DNA from: Planctomycetota bacterium
GTDB lineage: Bacteria; Planctomycetota; Phycisphaerae; Sedimentisphaerales; Anaerobacaceae
Length of the DNA: 13,319 nt
Direction: 5' to 3'
Assembly (NCBI GenBank): GCA_003644295.1
Contig: QNBZ01000011.1
Span: 1-13,319 of the forward strand
Shown: positions 11,794-13,319 of the stretch, one piece after another
How the letters are laid out: every line of letters starts with the position of its first letter
Numbering within the stretch: the first letter of the stretch is position 1
Notes under the pieces: generated by a model
What the model was told of the DNA's origin: nothing
Databases searched by the model: none
What the model saw: the letters and a program-made list of their open reading frames with translations, nothing else
Position numbers and translations under genes: made by a program

Positions 11794-13170
11794 TTGCCCG
11801 GGGAAAAACTAAAAACCGCACGCACTATCGCAGCAATTGCCCTGAACCGCTTCGACCAGAAGCGCAATTACGCCGGCACAATTCTGAACAAGCTCCTGCC
11901 GAAAACCGATGAAAAACAACGAGCCACCGACCTTGTCTTTGGAACGATAAGAAACCGCTCGGCTATCGATATGGTGCTTGCCAAACTGGCTGACTGCTAT
12001 ATCGAGAGGATACCATCCGAGCTGCTCAACATAATCCGCATCGGGGCCTATGAACTTATCTACTGCCCGGCAACCGCTGAATACTCGATTGTCAACGAAG
12101 CGGTTAACAACACCAAAGCAATTGCCGGTAAAAAACAGGCCGGCTTCGTCAACGCTGTGCTGCGTCAAATCGCACGGCATATACAAAGCCGTCAAATTCA
12201 GTTATCAGCCGCCGAGCCGCAAAGAACCTTACCACAAACGCCGTCAACCGGCTGCGAATTTGACGCTATTGTTTTGCCGGAGCTGGAACTGTCGCCGGCC
12301 GATTACTTCAGCAGCGCCTTTTCACTGCCCAAATGGCTTGTCGCCGATTGGCTGACTGAATTCGGGGCCGAGAAAACAGGACAGATTTGTCTGGCAAGTA
12401 ATCGAAAGCCGAGCATTTACATCAGGCCCAACAGATTAAGAACAACGATATCGGACTTGGCCGAGAAGTTCCATCGGGCTGATATTGACTTTAAGATAGT
12501 GAACGAGTCAATGTTCAGCATCGAAAGTCCGCAGGCGATAACGCAACTTGCCGGCTTTGCCGAAGGGCTTTTCACCGTTCAGGACATAACAGCTTCACAG
12601 CCGGTACGATTTCTTCAGCCGCAGCCCGCCGAATGCGGGACAATCCTTGATTTATGCGCCGCACCTGGCACAAAGACAACGCAGTTAGCCGAACTCGCCG
12701 ATGATAAAGCAAAGATAATAGCAACTGATATTGACAGCAAGCGTCTTGAAAAGGTCAAAGAAAATACCGCCCGGCTTGGCATAAGTGGTGTAAGAATTAT
12801 CGCATATAAAAATCTGGAAAAGATTGCCGCCGAGGTTGGCCCTTTCGATTGCATCCTGCTGGACGTTCCGTGCTCGAATACCGGTGTTCTGGCAAAAAGA
12901 CCCGAGACCCGCTACAGAATAAGCACGGAAGCGATAACGGAACTTACGAAGATACAACTGCGGCTGCTTCAGACCGCTGAAACGATGATAAAGCCGCACG
13001 GGAAAATTTGTTATAGTACCTGCAGCATCCAGCAGGACGAAAACGACCGGCTTATAAGAAAATTTCTACAAAGAAACTGCAATTTCAAACTTGAATATGA
13101 ATCGCTTATCCTGCCTTCGGCGGAGCAGCCCGATTGTGATGGCGGATACACAGCAATAATCAGCGGATAG
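11794..13170 (+). CDS. rsmB: 16S rRNA (cytosine-C5)-methyltransferase RsmB (Sun)
   Basis: Methylates C967 (E. coli numbering) of 16S rRNA with SAM. The 458-residue protein has a NusB-like RNA-binding domain (about 5-130), a linker, and a methyltransferase domain with SAM motif I LDLCAAPGTKTTQLAEL (285-301), the DVPCSNTG motif (357-364, Cys360) and CYSTCSI (406-412, catalytic Cys410). It ends at DGGYTAIISG, slightly shorter than members that continue into a final Lys. The start is TTG at 11794; the frame is closed 12 nt upstream and no ATG exists before residue 60, so TTG is the only reasonable choice. It starts one base after the fmt stop, giving a translationally coupled fmt-rsmB pair. Confidence 0.95.
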   Translation: MPGEKLKTARTIAAIALNRFDQKRNYAGTILNKLLPKTDEKQRATDLVFGTIRNRSAIDMVLAKLADCYIERIPSELLNIIRIGAYELIYCPATAEYSIVNEAVNNTKAIAGKKQAGFVNAVLRQIARHIQSRQIQLSAAEPQRTLPQTPSTGCEFDAIVLPELELSPADYFSSAFSLPKWLVADWLTEFGAEKTGQICLASNRKPSIYIRPNRLRTTISDLAEKFHRADIDFKIVNESMFSIESPQAITQLAGFAEGLFTVQDITASQPVRFLQPQPAECGTILDLCAAPGTKTTQLAELADDKAKIIATDIDSKRLEKVKENTARLGISGVRIIAYKNLEKIAAEVGPFDCILLDVPCSNTGVLAKRPETRYRISTEAITELTKIQLRLLQTAETMIKPHGKICYSTCSIQQDENDRLIRKFLQRNCNFKLEYESLILPSAEQPDCDGGYTAIISG

Positions 13171-13233
13171 CAGACAGAAAAACGCCGAACGCTGTTCACT
13201 GATTCTCCCCCTGCCAAAATGGCACAATTAACA

Positions 13234-13268
13234 AGAAGACAAAAGTCAGAAAACAGAAGTAAGAAGCC
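13234..13268. repeat. Heptamer array downstream of rsmB
   Basis: Five contiguous units: AGAAGAC, AAAAGTC, AGAAAAC, AGAAGTA, AGAAGCC. The unit type resembles the purine-rich first half of the trmB leader array. It lies 63 nt after the rsmB stop codon. No gene can be read in the last 149 nt of the window; the only other structure is a small TGCC/GGCA stem near 13212. Confidence 0.7.
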
Positions 13269-13319
13269 ATAAATTCCTTAAATAAGGGATGTTAGCCAGC
13301 TCAAACGGATTATGCCCGA

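Overview
The window reads as core chromosome of a diderm bacterium, most likely a planctomycete (Phycisphaerae-like). This placement is inference. It rests on a lipopolysaccharide-export ATPase (LptB), a YidC with a large periplasmic domain, a DnaA domain IV reading KNHATV instead of the usual RDHTTV, and the general look of TrmB and MnmE. Intact genes are moderately GC-rich and housekeeping. One block around 9.2-10.8 kb is visibly AT-richer and looks acquired.

Layout. Minus strand at the left: an isochorismatase-fold protein lacking the expected catalytic Cys and Lys (127-864). Plus strand: trmB (about 1056-1697), which has a textbook promoter but no ATG, GTG or TTG that would include its SAM-binding motif. 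Minus strand: a cluster transcribed 7721 to 1781, namely a calcineurin-like phosphoesterase, yidC, mnmE and dnaA. This is a reduced form of the ancestral origin-proximal gene order. Plus strand: lptB, def, then a remnant of an IS200/REP-type transposase and an intact class II fic gene, then fmt and rsmB. The last block is the familiar def-fmt-rsmB translation set (deformylase, Met-tRNA formyltransferase, 16S rRNA m5C methyltransferase) split by about 1.6 kb of accessory DNA.

The most unusual signal is not a gene. Short tandem arrays of degenerate heptanucleotides recur across the window. Most hold five units (35 nt) and one holds ten (two blocks of five with different unit sequences). They resemble the STRR heptamer repeats of cyanobacteria. 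Two arrays begin at about the predicted +1 of trmB and lptB, directly after perfect TATAAT boxes, so these transcripts would start with heptamer repeats and the lptB array touches the start codon. Two others lie in frame inside mnmE, one of them placing about 12 extra residues in the switch II loop of the G domain. Weaker arrays cover the C-terminal codons of the isochorismatase-fold gene and the stop codon of def.

A second dispersed family is a 24-nt C5/G5 hairpin. Two copies lie head to head inside a larger inverted repeat between yidC and mnmE, and one copy lies between lptB and def. With the transposase C-terminal remnant at 9303-9458, this suggests a REP/RAYT-type system that has been active here. 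No tRNA, rRNA or CRISPR array was seen.
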